Part shown: in pieces, positions 12,436 through 25,499 of the stretch
Position numbering within the stretch: the stretch's first letter is position 1
Layout: each line of letters begins with the position of its first letter
Origin: Epiperipatus broadwayi
Lineage: Eukaryota; Onychophora; Udeonychophora; Euonychophora; Peripatidae
Length of the DNA stretch: 64,000 nt
Assembly: GCA_028023455.1 (NCBI GenBank)
Contig: JAQFVV010012971.1
Location: 248,001-312,000, forward strand
Reading direction: 5' to 3'
Position numbers and translations under genes: made by a program
The notes under the pieces: model-generated
Seen by the model: the letters and a program-made list of their open reading frames with translations, nothing else
The model's database searches: none
Told to the model about the DNA's origin: nothing

Positions 12436-13059
12436 TTTTGCTTACTAAACATCACATGATCACTATCTCATACTAGCACAATAATTGTTATTAAACAATT
12501 CAAATACAGCAAAACTCTCCATATAGTAGTGCCATCTTGTGCTAACAAGAGCAATCAATGGATGCCAGAAGGCTTGTACATAAAATCCCTATCTAGTGCC
12601 TACTCATCCAATATCCCCAGACTAGTTTCTGGCTTGTGACCTTCATCAGTGAGGAGCCTTGGATCTGAGAGCACTGCACTTAGATCTTAGGATCTAATGC
12701 TACCCTCCAGCACCCATCTTTTAACTCTATTTAACTACAAAACTATGAGAATAAAATTGAAAACACTATTAATATTTTCAACCCAAGCTCAATAGCTTAT
12801 ATAGTCATATGATTCTGAACTCAATTCAGTACCCATACATTTTGGTGTCTTTGGCTCTTTAACAACCATAGCCACCACTCTCCTATTAGGCAGGATTGAT
12901 GTTAAACCACTAAACATCACATGATCACTATCTCATACTAGCACAATAATTGTTATTGGATGAGTAGGCACTAGATAGGGATTTTATGCACAAGTCTTCT
13001 GGCATCCATTGATTGCTCTTGTTAGCACAAGATGGCACTACTATATGGAGAGTTTTGCT
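12436..13059 (-). mobile_element. H1 hammerhead foldback element, copy 2
   Basis: Inverted ends AGCAAAACTCTCCATA (12509 onward) and TATGGAGAGTTTTGCT (to 13059) extend into arms of about 90-100 bp that share GGATGCCAGAAGGCTTGT and GGCACTAGATAGGGATTTTATG. The interior holds the hammerhead-like motif, the hairpin block around TGAACTCAATTCAGTACCCAT (12815-12837) and a directly repeated 50-bp block (ACATCACATGATCACTATCTC at about 12450 and 12911). It is non-coding. Confidence 0.65.
12614..12655 (-). ncRNA. Hammerhead ribozyme-like motif, H1 copy 2
   Basis: On the minus strand: stem I TCCTCA/TGGGGA, extended beyond an internal loop by CCAA/TTGG (full extent 12608-12662). Core CTGATGA and GAAA are intact. 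Stem II is GGT/GCC (one G-U wobble) with a CACAA-type 5-nt loop, and stem III is the ACTAGT palindrome. Predicted cleavage is after the C complementary to 12620. Confidence 0.6.
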
Positions 13060-16000
13060 ATATTTTTGCTTAATTACTCGACATGTTTTTGGCTAAATGA
13101 CTTAATATAGAAAATAAAACAACAGTTAAACATGATATTAGCTATCAAAAATATATTCTTTATTTGATTCTCTTGCCCACACCCACGGAACTTTTTGGTG
13201 TTAATAAATCTGTTATGATTGAATGCAATTGCATCTATGTGTGTTGGGTTTACTCTCCAAAGCAATTTGATGTGCAGGCAAAACCCTGTTTTTAATAACA
13301 TTAATTTGTGCTTAAGTATATATATATGAACCCCCAAAATATGTTGTTTTTTTTATTTCTGGAATCCGTGAAAACATTCGTAACAATATATACTGTATAT
13401 AAATTATGTTCATATATATATTAAATAATACATAGGCAAATATGTATATATTTCCGCATGAAAATCGATGTTCTGATACAGCACAAAAATCCAATAGTTA
13501 CTTTTTGATTTTTAATTAGCCTTTAAAGTAAGTGTCAGCGTAACCGATTTGACCTTCAAAGAAATGATATTGTCATTTAAAGCACCGCGTTTGGCATCTA
13601 TTTGGGAATTCACTCCCAACAATCCATCGCTTTCTCAAATTCATTTCCATGATGATTTATATAATTGAAATAGTTAATTTTAATAAAAACTTTAATTGCT
13701 TAATGAAACAAAAACGGTAATTTATAAAAATATTGAATGATTCTTTGAAGCAAAAAATCTTAGCTGCCTCTTTATTGATTTTTAAATTTGCAATTAGAAT
13801 ATTGGATTTCAATAAAATAATGCTGAAGTAATCTAATAAAGAAACACAAATGTTAATGATATAATTAAAAGTATGAGTTAATCGCGCGCGTGTATTTATA
13901 TACAGTAAATATAAATATGCGATTTTACATATATATAAATATAAACTCATGCCATTTTTAAATTTTACGTGTAATCGCATAAACTAAATTATATTCAAAT
14001 TTTATATATGTAGCCGCTGGGCAAAAAAAAAAAAAAAACCAATAAAACACTTATGTAATATGGAAAAAGAAATCCATTTCCAAGATTTTTTTGTTACAGA
14101 TAAGAGCCTAGAGAGATGGACATTGTCATTTTACAAATTTATAAAAAAATTGTCTGATGCAATTAAATTGTTGATACCTAATTTTTTAGAGAATTGTTAG
14201 TCAAAGCTGTTGATCCGTTTAATGTTTAAGATCGACAATTTCAATAGATGCATAAGGGATTGACACAGTTGTAGAACGGTGAATTCACAGTTAAAATTTT
14301 CAGGATCAATTATCTTTTGAGTGATGTAAACATTGTCGTTCAGATTAAATAAACGGAAGTTAAATGCTCAATTTGCCTTTAGAGAGAATCAATGACATTT
14401 GATATCGGAAAATATTAGCCATATGATCATAAAATACTTATGAAAGGAATCACTAAAGCTAAAGGAGAACTTGTATAGCCGACTGTGATTCCAAGTCAAT
14501 GATTATAAGAAATTTATGCAGACCTTAGAAAGAATTGTAACCAATATATACTAAGCACAATGATTCAAATTGCAGAGTCTTTGAAACAATGTTGTAAGCT
14601 CTATGCAGAATATGCATCTCCAAACTGTCATTTCAAAACATTGATTTCAGATGAAAATGCTAAAATGTGGAAGTGGTGAAATTATATGTCACATTGTCAC
14701 TGTAAATCATCATTTACATTTTTTCTAATCATTGAGATGTTTTAGATTTAGTAATCACTAAAGAAAATCTGTCATCCGGACTGCCTTGTATATTTACACA
14801 ATGTGATAGAACGGTCATAATTTGGATATCTATAATCTGATATTCTTTTAGTTCAGTTATTTTACTGCACAGACATATCACAATATCAGACCATTTCGAA
14901 ATTTTGGAATTCAGTTTCATTACATTGACCTTAAAATCATGCAAGTAATGTTATAATCTCATTCCTAATGAGGTGGTTTAAATATTATGATTCTATGGAT
15001 CGTTTTTGAATATGGAGTAATGTAATGGTTTAATAATTCTGGATATTGTTTACATCATATATAATTTTATCTTACATAGAATATATGCAGTGTACATAAT
15101 ATTAATACAAAAGTATCACAATTTTTTGCAGATTTGTTGTATTTTTTAAAGGCTGTGTATTTGTTGCAAAATTAAAAAAGCATTTTATTTCAGGAATGCT
15201 GGTATGGAAGAAAGGCTTTGATTTAAATTTGTTATTATTTTGTTCAAAACAGATAATTGATAATAAATCTATTCCTAATTTAGTTTACAAGATTCTTTGC
15301 AGTTGTTGCAAATATTATACTGAAAAATTAAAGTTTATAAGAGTAGAGTCAAAAATAGATATCAAAACTCAGTTTTATATTTTCATGAATTAAATACAGG
15401 TCATAAAATGTTATTTGATAATGCAAACATTATCTTTTATGAAAGAAGAGAAATAAAAAGAATACAAAAACTCTGATGATAAATTTTCTTGAATTTGAGG
15501 CCATTAATCTCATGAGGGCATCATTGGATGTTTAAAGGAAGTTAGCTTTTGAAATGGATGATGGATAGACTATTTTGTTTGTGTGTGTGTGTATATATAT
15601 GTATATGTTATAACTGAAACACAGGCTTATTTATATACCTGTGTCTATATATGTAATATAGGGTATATGAGCACAGACTTTCAGAAGACTCATCACTCTC
15701 CACTCTATCTAATAACACCGATACACTCAAGCACATATATGCTGAAAAGATAAATAATCACCAATATACGTATTTCATGCTAAACCAGCAATCATCAGTT
15801 GGTCCAGATTATCATCTCCCACATGTATATGTTGTATTTTTCTGTTGAATTTCACTTGAAAAGGTCTATTTGGTAATAAATGAAACCATATTTATGAAAG
15901 AATTTTAGTAAAATTTTATTTTTTGGCTAGTGTTGTAATGTTAAACGTTTTTTTTCTATTTTATTCATAATTTCTAGTATAGCAATAAGCAGTATTTTAT

Positions 16001-16330
16001 ATGTAAAGTAAGTATATTTTTCAAAAATCTGTTTAAGGTAATAATCTCAGTATCTTCCACATAAAACACGTTGAAATTTCAGAAATTCATGTCTAATTAT
16101 CAGTCAAACAAAATGAATCTCATTTTATCCGTAGTCATCAAAAACTTATATAGAAATCAAATTTAGATAATGATAATTGTGAGAATAAAACCCTAATACA
16201 AGTATCTCTATTTAATATTTCCAGAGCAAAATCCTAAGCATTCATTTTAATTAAATTCTCAAAGTCTACAAATAGGTTATAAAAATATACAGGTGAAGAA
16301 TTGCTTCTTTGTAAATCTATTGAATATGAA
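13060..16330. other. A+T-rich non-coding stretch with microsatellites
   Basis: No gene was recognised. It contains short TA runs near 13320-13440, CG alternation near 13884, poly-A at about 14023 and GT/TA runs near 15580-15610. A weakly coding-like stretch near 14550-14690 could be an old element, but I cannot name it. Confidence 0.3.
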
Positions 16331-16340
16331 GTTCTTTCAT

Positions 16341-16479
16341 ATATATATATATATATATATATCACACCCACCAAAAAAACCCCAAGTTATTTTTTTTTTA
16401 ATAAAGGCAGATTGGTTTATTCCCTTTTCCTAAATTTCTCCTTTCTTTCTAATTTTTTTTATTTTTTTTTCTCTGAAAG

Positions 16480-16513
<34 letters not shown>

Positions 16514-16575
16514 GACGGTGTTGATGAAGGTGTGTGGGGTTGGGTGGGGTTTGTAGAGATAAAAAAGTAGTTATG

Positions 16576-16629
<54 letters not shown>

Positions 16630-16638
16630 TGTGTGTGT
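16341..16638. repeat. Low-complexity block: TA run, poly-A, poly-T, (GT)n
   Basis: A (TA)n run (about 16341-16361), ~30 A (about 16480-16509), 39 T (16578-16616) and ~11 GT repeats (16617-16638) lie within 300 bp, right against the end of the PLE foldback. Poly-A and poly-T facing each other could be two opposed retroposon tails. Lengths of such tracts in an assembly are unreliable. Confidence 0.8.
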
Positions 16639-16899
16639 AATAAAATGTAATTATATTCCAAATAGCAGTAAATAACAAATTAAAGTTGAATATAAACTTT
16701 AATCAATAGTAGTACTTTCAATTATATTCATAATCATTTTCAACTACTGAATTAATTTCAAAATGAAATAAAACAGCAGCATCCAGAAATCACATGGCAA
16801 TTTACATATTGCATAATTCACTAATCTTAGTATTAGCTAATTATCTGTTTATTATAGTATTTTATAATAAAATAAAGTTTCCTCTTTAATTTTTCTTTT

Positions 16900-18000
16900 T
16901 TCATTATTTCTTTCTTAATTTAATAAAATCTTAATTCTTTTCATATCAAAATCAAATTTACTTTTACAATTTCTATTATAATCATAAAATACTGATTCTG
17001 TAAATGATTCACCTTTATTGTTTTTATCCTTTTGAATTATCTTCAATACTTTTTTATATAACAACTTAAGTTCTTTAACCCTTTTTTCAATACTACACCT
17101 CAACTCCCCGATATATGAAGTATTACATCCACAAAAAATTTGATAAATTATATTACTCCATAGAATTATTAACCATTTTATTCAAATTATATGAACCATA
17201 AAATGAAATATTATATATTCCAGTATAAATCATTTTAAAAAATTTTGCTTGATTATTATTAGAAAAAGGCAAAGAAATCCATTTCATATTATTAATACAC
17301 TTCTCAATATTATTTGAATTTGTTTATTAAATTGACAACTTGCCTGATAAATTTACTTTTATGTCATAACCAATACTTATCAATTCATTTACATAAATCT
17401 CAATATTTTGTTTAACATATGAAAATTTACATAACATATTATTTATATGCAAAAAAGACTTAAAAGCAACCATTTTAGAATTATGCAGCATTTTAAAAAA
17501 ATATGGAATACAACCTTTTGTTTGTATAGGCTTAACAAACAATTTATAATCAATCACATTATTATTCATTGAAACAATCACTTTAAATTATTATTACAGT
17601 TCTTTTCCATAGTCCATTTAAGACTTTTTAATTTATTAAATTCATAAAAACTTGATCAATTATTGTTGAAGCACACAAAAATACATCATTTAACTTTAAT
17701 TTATTTAAAATATTCTCTACATAATAAGACAAAATAAAACTACATAATTGTGAAACACTGGAAGTCCCATAGGCCAACCTTTAATCACTTTGTAAAAACT
17801 ACCATAAATGAAGCAATAATATTCTGTTTAACAAAATGTAAAGCATTCATCACAAAACAAATAAACTGATTAGTAATTTGTTTATCAATTAAACATTGGT
17901 GAATTATTTTAATAGAATCAATCCTATAATTAGAACCACACATTTCAGAAACATTCAATAACACCAAAACCTAATCACTATCAATCTTCAAATTTTCATA
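16900..18000 (-). pseudogene. PLE RT C-terminus and GIY-YIG, left arm
   Basis: Read on the minus strand, 17327-17581 gives IDYKLFVKPIQTKG...FKSFLHINNMLCKFSY, the post-catalytic part of a PLE RT. 16915-17150 gives the GIY-YIG-like string CGCNTSYIGELRCSIEKRVKEL followed by ESVFYDYNRNCKSKFDFDMKRIK. PLEs encode RT followed by a GIY-YIG endonuclease that nicks target DNA for priming. Stops and frame changes separate the pieces, so this arm cannot make a full protein. Confidence 0.65.
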
Positions 18001-18019
18001 TGCTATTTGTCCTCTGTGT

Positions 18020-19345
18020 TTGTAATTATTGAGTTACATAAAGAAGGTTATCCACTAAGAATAATTTGGGAGTTTGGAGGTTTATTGGTGATTTTTGTAC
18101 AAAATTTGTTTGATTTTGGGAAATATACAGTCGTATTGTCATTTGACTTTGTTAAAAAATTAAAAATTTAAAGATTGATAGAAACGATGTTTTGGTATCA
18201 TTGAATGTTTCTGAAATGTATGGTATGGTTCTAATGATAGGATTGATTCTATTAATATAATTCATCAATATTTATTGGATAAAAAAATTGCTAAGCAACT
18301 TATTTGTTTGTGATGAATGTTTTATATTTTATTGAACAGAATATTATTGCTTTGTTTAATAGTAGTTTTATAACATAAGTAAAGGTTAGTCTGTGGGACT
18401 TCCAATGATTTTACAATTATGCAGTTTTGTTTTGTCTTATTATGAAGAGAATATTTTAAGTAAATTTATGTCAATGGTGATATTAAAATATATACAAGAT
18501 ATGTGGATGATATATTTGTATGTGTTTCAAAAATAATTGATTAAGTTTTTAATAAATTAAAAGTTCTTAAATGGACTATGGAAAAGGGATGTAATAATAG
18601 TTTAAAGTACTTGGATTTGACTGTTTCAAGAAATAATAATATTATTGATTATAAATTATTTGTTAAACCTATACAAACAAGACGTTATATTCTACATTTT
18701 TCTAAAGTGCATAATTATAAAATGGCTGCTTTTAAGACTTTTTTGAATAAAAATAATATGTTATGCAAATTTTCATATGATAAAATGGAAAATATTGAGA
18801 TTTATATAAATCAATTGTTACGTGTTGGTTATGATATAAAGAAAATTTATCAGACAAGTTATCAATTTAATAAACAAATTAAAAGGAATAATATTGAGAA
18901 GTATATTAATAATATGAAATAGACTTCATTATTTTTTTCTAATAATAATCAAGCTAAATTTTTGAAAAAGATTTATACTGGAATATATATTTCATTTTAT
19001 GGTTCCTATAATTTGAATAACATAGTTAATAATGCTAAGGTTAAATTATCTAAGGATGGAATAATATAATTCATCAAATTTTTTGTAGATGGAATGCTTC
19101 ATATATTGAGGAATCGGTGGAGGTGTAGTATTAAAAAAGAACTAAAGAACATAAGTTATTATAAAATAATTTAATATATCAAGCAAAAAGAAGGAGTTAG
19201 TTTGTTTTATTTCTATAAGTTGTTATATAAAAGTGTACCGAAGATAATTCAAAAGGATAAAAAGAATAAAAATGAATCATTTACAGAATTAGTGTTTTAT
19301 GATCAAATCAAGAAAGAAATAATGGAAAAAAAGAAAAATTAAAGA
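18020..19345 (+). pseudogene. PLE RT and GIY-YIG relic, right arm
   Basis: The plus-strand arm preserves the RT catalytic motif as RYVDDIFVCVSK (YVDD at 18500-18511), preceded by SVGLPMILQLCSFVLSYYEENIL, which fits the G-P-M-G-L-P block of PLE RTs. 18578-18922 continues with LKYLDLTVSRNNNIIDYKLFVKPIQTRR and FLNKNNMLCKFSYDK. The GIY-YIG part (about 19070-19330) is heavily frame-shifted. The amino-terminal RT is missing or unreadable. The YVDD motif separates this from the LINEs, whose motifs read YADD, FADD, YMDD or YIDD. Confidence 0.65.
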
Positions 19346-19592
19346 GGCAAGTTTTATTAATCTTTATAAAAATACAATAATAAACAGATAAACAGGAATC
19401 TTAATATTAGTGAATTATGGGATATGTAAATCAGCTTCTGGTTTTGGTTGATGCTGTTTCACTATATTTTGAAATTAAGTCAATTTAGTTGAGAATGATT
19501 ATGAAGAGAATTAAAAATAATACCATTGATTAAAGTTTATATTGGAATTTATTTTGTTATTTACTGTTATTTGGAATATATATATATATATA

Positions 19593-20712
19593 TACGCAAA
19601 TTTACAAATAAATCTTTAAAAATACAGTATTTAAAAGCTTATAAAAAATATATATGTATAACAGTCACTTAGGAGTGCTTTCAACTAACTTGTAGCTTTG
19701 TCAACTATCACGTTTATAATGTCAGCTTTCCCATAATTCAATGATGTCAAATTTACCATAATTCTGTGATCTTAATGTTTGCTGCTTGCCTATTAACCAA
19801 ATGTTGCTTGTATTTACATATTAACATCGCCTCTTTAATTTTCTTTTTATTATTATTTCTTTCAGTTTCCAATATTTTACATTGTTATAATTAAAATCGA
19901 AACCATATATACATGATTTATTATGGTCATAAAAGACAGAAGCTGATAAATTATCATTATTTTTAAAATTTTGTTTTGTATTTTGAACCCTTTTAAATAA
20001 CAATAAGTGTTCCTTTGTTCTTTTTTCCAGTGTGCACCTTGATTCACCTATATACCCATGGCCACACCCACATGTCCATTTGTAAATGATACAATTTTTA
20101 TTTGTAAATAAAGTTTTATCCTTTGAATTGTTTATTAATTTATTTAATGTAGGTGGTGCATAAAATGCAATATCACATATTCCTTTATAAATTTTCTTGA
20201 TGAAACTTGCCTGTTGATTTGAAATATATGGTACTGATATCCACAATTTTTTATCAGAAGAATTAACACTATTATTATTTTTATATTTATAAGTAAAATT
20301 TTTAATAGTATAATAAACAGAATCATAATTGTATCCAACATTTAACAATTCATTATAATAAGTTTCAATATTTTTAGTTTTATGACCATAATAAATCATG
20401 TATATATGGTTTCAATTTTAATTATAACAACGTAAAAATATTGGAAACTGAAAGAAATAATAATAAAAGGAAGAGGCGATGTTAATATGTAAATACAAGC
20501 AACATTTGGTTAATAGGCAAGCAGCAAACATTAAGATCACAGAATTATGGGAAAGTTAACATCATTGAATTATGGGAAAGCTGACATTTTAAACATGATA
20601 GTTGACAAAGCTACAAGTTAGTTGAAAGCACTCCTAAGTGACTGTTATACATATATATTTTTATAAGCTTTTAAATACTGTATTTTTAAATATTTATTTG
20701 TAAATTTGCGTA
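19593..20712 (-). mobile_element. 5'-truncated PLE flanked by ~318-bp inverted repeats (P1)
   Basis: Left arm 19593-19913 and right arm 20397-20712 are near-identical inverted copies; TACGCAAATTTAC at 19593 mirrors GTAAATTTGCGTA at 20700. The arms include the PLE 3' UTR and the last codons of the GIY-YIG ORF. The single-copy centre (19914-20396) carries the rest of the ORF. P1 begins 3 bp after the end of P2, so the two foldbacks abut. Confidence 0.75.
19821..20399 (-). CDS. PLE RT tail plus GIY-YIG endonuclease (partial)
   Basis: The 192-residue reading frame is open throughout. Residues 1-60 correspond to the end of a PLE RT (KNIETYYNELLNVGYNYDSV). A linker with WISVPYISNQQASFIKKIYKG follows, then the GIY-YIG fold: YKWTCGCGHGYIGESRCTLEKRTKEH (about residues 105-132) with the YIG, Arg and Glu-His positions expected for catalysis, and FYDHNKSCIYGFDF near the end. 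A PLE of full length would have several hundred residues of RT before this. The true start is lost by truncation at the inverted-repeat junction (20397), so the first Met is not meaningful. It was probably part of a retroelement and is non-functional alone unless supplied in trans. Confidence 0.7.
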   Translation of the reverse strand: MIYYGHKTKNIETYYNELLNVGYNYDSVYYTIKNFTYKYKNNNSVNSSDKKLWISVPYISNQQASFIKKIYKGICDIAFYAPPTLNKLINNSKDKTLFTNKNCIIYKWTCGCGHGYIGESRCTLEKRTKEHLLLFKRVQNTKQNFKNNDNLSASVFYDHNKSCIYGFDFNYNNVKYWKLKEIIIKRKLKRRC

Positions 20713-21640
20713 TGTTATTTTGAAGAAATACAGACATCGATTTACAATATTATATATATATATTGTAACTCTCCCCAACATCAATCCTACATCTCTTATA
20801 AATAAATGCCCGGGCACCAATTCTATTGATAATAGAATAAATTACTAATCTGACTCCACTTTGAATTACTATTGAGACTCTTAGAATACTGTCCAACTAT
20901 AGCTTAGCTCAGTGAGGGCTACAGAGTTCCATAATATGTAAAATGCAAATAAAATACAGGAGGAAATATTATAATTAATAAGAGTAAAATATCTATTGGG
21001 TTTTGCAATAAATAAGTAATTGAAATTGATAAAGTTCTATCCATTCAAACTAATAAGTTGCAATTCAAGTTTGGCTCCTTCCACCATCTAAATGCAGAAA
21101 CAGCTTTTACTGTAATAATGAGTTTAAATTAAATGAAACAAAGATATAACCCTAATTAACTTTACTATACGATAAGTTTAAGTTAAATAACTAACTTAGT
21201 ATCTACTTGAAAAACAATAATGGAATATCTCAGGGATTCTACTGTATAACTTATTTTAAAATTTATACTATATAATAGCTACTATTTACCTTCATAAAAG
21301 ATAATGACAAAAAATTAAATATTGTTCTAATGGAATAGTGGTTAGACAATGAAAGAAATAGGATACCTTTTTATTTCAAATCATTATCTAAATAATAACT
21401 AAGTATATAAGCTTTCCCAGAAGTTCATCAAATAATTAAGCATTTTATATAATGTTTGGATCGAGAAAATAATGTCATCAGATTTGAACATATTCATTAT
21501 TAAGTTCATGAAATAGTGCAATTATATCATATTGGATATGTAGGTGTGGGTGTGTGGAAACAAAGAATATGAATGCATGTAAAAGAACAACTCTCAACAA
21601 AGTTTTTAATAAATAAAACATTTATTACATTGGTAGTCAA
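20713..21640. other. A+T-rich non-coding stretch
   Basis: No gene or clear repeat was seen. Confidence 0.3.
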
Positions 21641-21649
21641 AATAAACAA

Positions 21650-21960
21650 TTTATATTTTTACTTCCCACATTGGAGTAATTAATCATTAAAATAAACTTC
21701 TTTGTACTTTTACTTTAAACAGATATATGTTATTAGTCACTTCCAGTACTCATTACTGAACAGACTAACATTGAAGTAACTAAACTTCTTTGTACTTTTA
21801 CATCAAACAGATACATGTTGTTAGCCAATTCTAATATGTTTAACAAACCAACATTGAAAGAATTAAACATTAAATTAAACTACTTTGTACTTTTACTTTA
21901 AACAGATACATGTTACTAGCTAATTATAATATGCTCTGTCAACCAAGCCAGCACCAGAGT
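21650..21960. repeat. Imperfect ~90-bp tandem repeat, three copies
   Basis: CTTTGTACTTTTAC recurs near 21700, 21786 and 21883, each time followed by AAACAGATA(T/C)ATGTT and a diverged remainder ending in AACATTGAA. Spacing is about 86 and 97 bp. It is non-coding. Confidence 0.6.
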
Positions 21961-22439
21961 AATTAAACAATGGAAGATGGATCTAAACATATGAGTTAGA
22001 GAGGTCACACTATCCTTTATAAATAAATTTAACAATTCTGTTAACTAGTTACACTTTCTTTTTTCTTTCTTTCTGTTTACTCATTCAAGATGAGGATGAA
22101 TCATTTTGATGATTTGATGATTTAAAAATTTAAAATAAACTTTGTATGATATAATCTGAAATATTTACCCAAGACTTACAAATACGGTGATAAATTTCTT
22201 CCATACCTTCAGGATCAATAGTATTTTGTGGATGCTTCTATATTATGCCACCTGTCATAATATGATTAATGCATCTACATCCCATCAGTTTGCTTATGAA
22301 ATTAAGAGTTATAATGTCATAATATGGATGATGCCATAGACCAACCAACAACTTTAGCACTACTTCTACTTTAGATGTTCTATAAAGGAAATTAATCCTA
22401 CCTTTTATTTTTATTAGCAAACTACATCTCACCTAGCTA
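21961..22439. other. A+T-rich non-coding stretch
   Basis: No supported gene. A 64-residue minus-strand ORF (22238-22432) resembles nothing I know. Confidence 0.3.
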
Positions 22440-22852
22440 TGAATATATAATGGGAAAAACATTCCAAAATGGACACATGAGAAACAAGGGGACTTTCTTC
22501 ACTCTAATAATCTAAACAACAAAATATAATGACTCCCTACCATTACTCAGAGATTAAATACTGGTGTGGACTCAGTCTTATCACCAAAAACAAGGGAAAA
22601 ACACTGCTTCACTTCATATAATCTAATCATTATAAATTCTGCTTCCGGTTGCCTTTCTGGATGGTTTACTCATTCTAAGCTCCAGATGATTCAGATTTAT
22701 TTTATAGTGCGATGTTACAATAATTGTAAATCTTAGGTAAGTATCCTCCTTTTTTTTAATCATTTAAAGTGACTCTTAATAAAGAACAATTAATTTTTAC
22801 CTCTACGTTTAAATATAATTTCATTCGTTTTTTTTATCATTATCAATCTTGA

Positions 22853-25497
22853 ATGGCGACTATCGTAAAAGACCCTATTAGTAAGAGTAGTGGGAGAAAA
22901 AATCCAGTTAACACTAAATCCCAACAAAAAGATTCAAAATTGAATCAAAAACATGTCATGGCTTATCCAAATCCTGTCAGACCAAAGAAAACAGCTCAAT
23001 TTAAAAATCCCAATATGCGAAACACGCCAGTAGTGCCTGAAAGAGAAAGATTTATACGTACATCTTTGCCGGAAGCCTCAGTAAAACTGGCTAAAAGTAA
23101 CGTGGAAGTAGATCCAAAGAATAATAAACTTCTTCATGGGCCTGGAGGTCCAAACCACCCTTGTTTGGAAGATCTCATCCTCCCCTGCAAAACAATACCA
23201 GGCTCACCAAAATTGCTAACTTCCAAGGTAAGTTACATAAATAAATCCGCCGAAAATCTGCTTTTTCAAAGCGAGCACTCAATTCCGGAAGTTGAGAAAT
23301 GCGGCAAAACTTTGCAGTTGAAAAAAATACAATTTCCTATAATTTCGAACTCAGTTTTTCTTGGGAACAATATGTATTCTGACATACCCTACATAACAAA
23401 AAAAGAACCGGATTTTTCCGGGATCGGGAACGAAAGTTATGAGGGAAAAACCGATGCAGAGGTGGCGCCATCAAAAAAAAAATTCTCAGGAATCACTCAA
23501 AAATTACAATGAAGTCAAAAGAAATGCCAATACACATGCCACAGCTTCAAAAAAAGGCTCATTCGATGGGGTGGCCCCACCTCCAGCCATATATCACCCT
23601 GGCCCCAATATAAATACCGAGCACAAAAATTTTCCTAACCTTTTTTCAAATAATGTACCACCTAACCTCCCCATATTATCTAACACCCCTACATCAGTTG
23701 GATCTTCCTTGAGGAGTCCAACCCACACACTTCCATCTAGTTTATCAAATAAGGACAAGCAATTGAAGTATAATAGTGTTGATCAATTTCCAACTCTTTC
23801 CCCACAGAAAATACCCAACCTTGGAGGACCCAGTCAGTACCCAGAGGAAAGCTTGCCAAGGCCCACCCCAGCATCCTAGGCCAACATTGCTGCCCGAAGT
23901 ATCTCAGGACCTCGATCTATATCTGCTGGCTTCCCTGCTGTTGATAACACCCAAGTTGGCGAATCTTCTGGAATCTTTGGCAGAGCTCTACAAATAATGG
24001 GCAAAACTCATACAACCCCCAAAGAAGTAAGGGAAGACATACCTCCTTATGATAACCCCAGTAACTACAAGTGTGATCTATCTAAACACACACTGATCAA
24101 TGACAAGTTTAATCAATCAATTCCACCTCTCCTTAAGAAATCTTTTAACATTTATAAGGATGATAAGACTCTGATTCTGGCTGTCACAGATGACAACATC
24201 CACCTATTTAAATTCCCTGTTCAATCACTTTTCGAATTATTCACTACACATGGCATCTGGGGCTCGGTATACAAGGTATTGTTTCACCCTAATGACAGGT
24301 ATGTGGCGATTCAGTTCAACAACATTATGGCCAAGGAGTCATTCCGTAATGGCCATAAGAGTCTATTTGGCCGATATCTGATAACCATAGACCCGGATAG
24401 GCCGAGCTCCATTGATGGCTATATCAGGAATTGTGGTGTAAACTTCAGCAAGGCCGATCTCCAGAGAGCCTTAGCCCCCTTTGGGAACATCATAGCATTT
24501 AAATATCGGACAATCCGGTATGGTGGGGCTGAGTCACTCTCCAATATAGCAGACTTTCGCATTGCATTGAATAAAGGGATTTCTCCACTCAATTTACCTG
24601 GGCTTATTGAGTTCATTGATGTTCCACTTTCCATCATCCTCCGGGGTGTTCCCCCCAGTGCTTCCATTGCAGGGTTAGGGGACACCTCATGAAGGACTGC
24701 AGAGATCGAAGCTGCATACAATGTGGACTTATTAGCCAGGGACCACATCAATGTCACTCTAAATATAGTACATCACCAGTCCAGCCCACCTTGGGCCCCA
24801 CCCCTCAGGGGCTTTCTGGGGATCAGCCCCCTGGGCTTCCTGACTGTCAATCTGACAGGACTCACCATTCTCCTGACCCCATATATGCTGCAGGAGGTTT
24901 TGGGGAGGGCTCTTCATGCAATTTGGTTGTAGAATCAATGGAGAGCCAATCTGCTAACCTGCCTGTAAATGTATCAATGGTAGATTCCCGACTACCGATG
25001 ACCAACTCACCAGAGGAGGAAGGATTCATTACAGCAGTCTTAAAGAAAAGGAAGAGAAGAAAACCAAAAACACCATTAGACTCTCCTGACCGGTCAACAT
25101 TGGATTCGGAATCCCTAATGGTAGATGACCTTCTGGGCCTTTTTGATCCTTGTAATCCAGGTAGCAACTCAACTTTCCCTCAAGAAAAAAAGGTGTGGTG
25201 CTCCTCCCCACTGATGGCTGGGCCTCCACTGGGGGACCCCCTAAAACAATTAGTGAGACTGAGGTACCTATTTCTCTCACCCTGGAAATATGCGATGAGT
25301 TTGCCCTCCGGGTTGAGGGTTTTTTCCCCTCCTCATCTACTAACAGTGATTGTGATGACAGCCCTGGTCCAGACTATGACTCAATATGGTTAGAAACTAT
25401 ACCAGTGCCTGACGATCCTTTACAGAATCCAATGGTTTCCCCTGTGCCCCCAAGTCTGGCTGATCCACTGGAACCACTTGATCGACCAACCAAATAA
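22853..25497 (+). pseudogene. LINE ORF1: nucleic-acid-binding protein with CCHC knuckle
   Basis: The reading frame opens at ATG 22853 (MATIVKDPISKSSGRK) with a long basic, proline/serine/lysine-rich N-terminus. It changes frame at an A10 run (23473-23482), has one in-frame TAG (23877-23879), then continues through 23997-24692 with a folded region (LFKFPVQSLFELFTTHGIWG, then DLQRALAPFGNIIAFKYRT) that looks like an RNA-binding domain. After a frame change at C6 (24651-24656) comes CFHCRVRGHLMKDC, an exact CX2CX4HX4C knuckle, and a second cysteine cluster CIQCGLISQGPHQC. An acidic/proline-rich tail follows a further change at A7 (25185-25191). The role would be RNA chaperone or ribonucleoprotein assembly. 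It stops 2 nt before the ORF2 ATG. Confidence 0.7.
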
Positions 25498-25499
25498 CC

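Larger units (their letters stand above)
16640..19590. mobile_element. PLE as ~1.4-kb inverted duplication (P2)
   Basis: Two copies of the same PLE meet head to head near 18005. The left copy reads on the minus strand (about 18000 down to 16900) and the right copy on the plus strand (about 18020 up to 19345). The shared outer flanks can be followed almost to the ends: AATAAACAGATAA near 19380 against its complement near 16845, and GTTATTTACTGTTATTTGG near 19555 against its complement near 16660. Both arms are damaged by frameshifts and stops. Inverted, partially duplicated copies are a known feature of PLEs. Confidence 0.7.

Noticed and set aside
16301-16661. ORFs on both strands through poly-A/poly-T
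   Set aside because: Lysine/phenylalanine runs created by homopolymers.
23776-23997. 73-residue ORF inside LINE ORF1
   Set aside because: The true frame (frame of 23997-24692) reads through this stretch with only the TAG at 23877; the other frame is a shadow.
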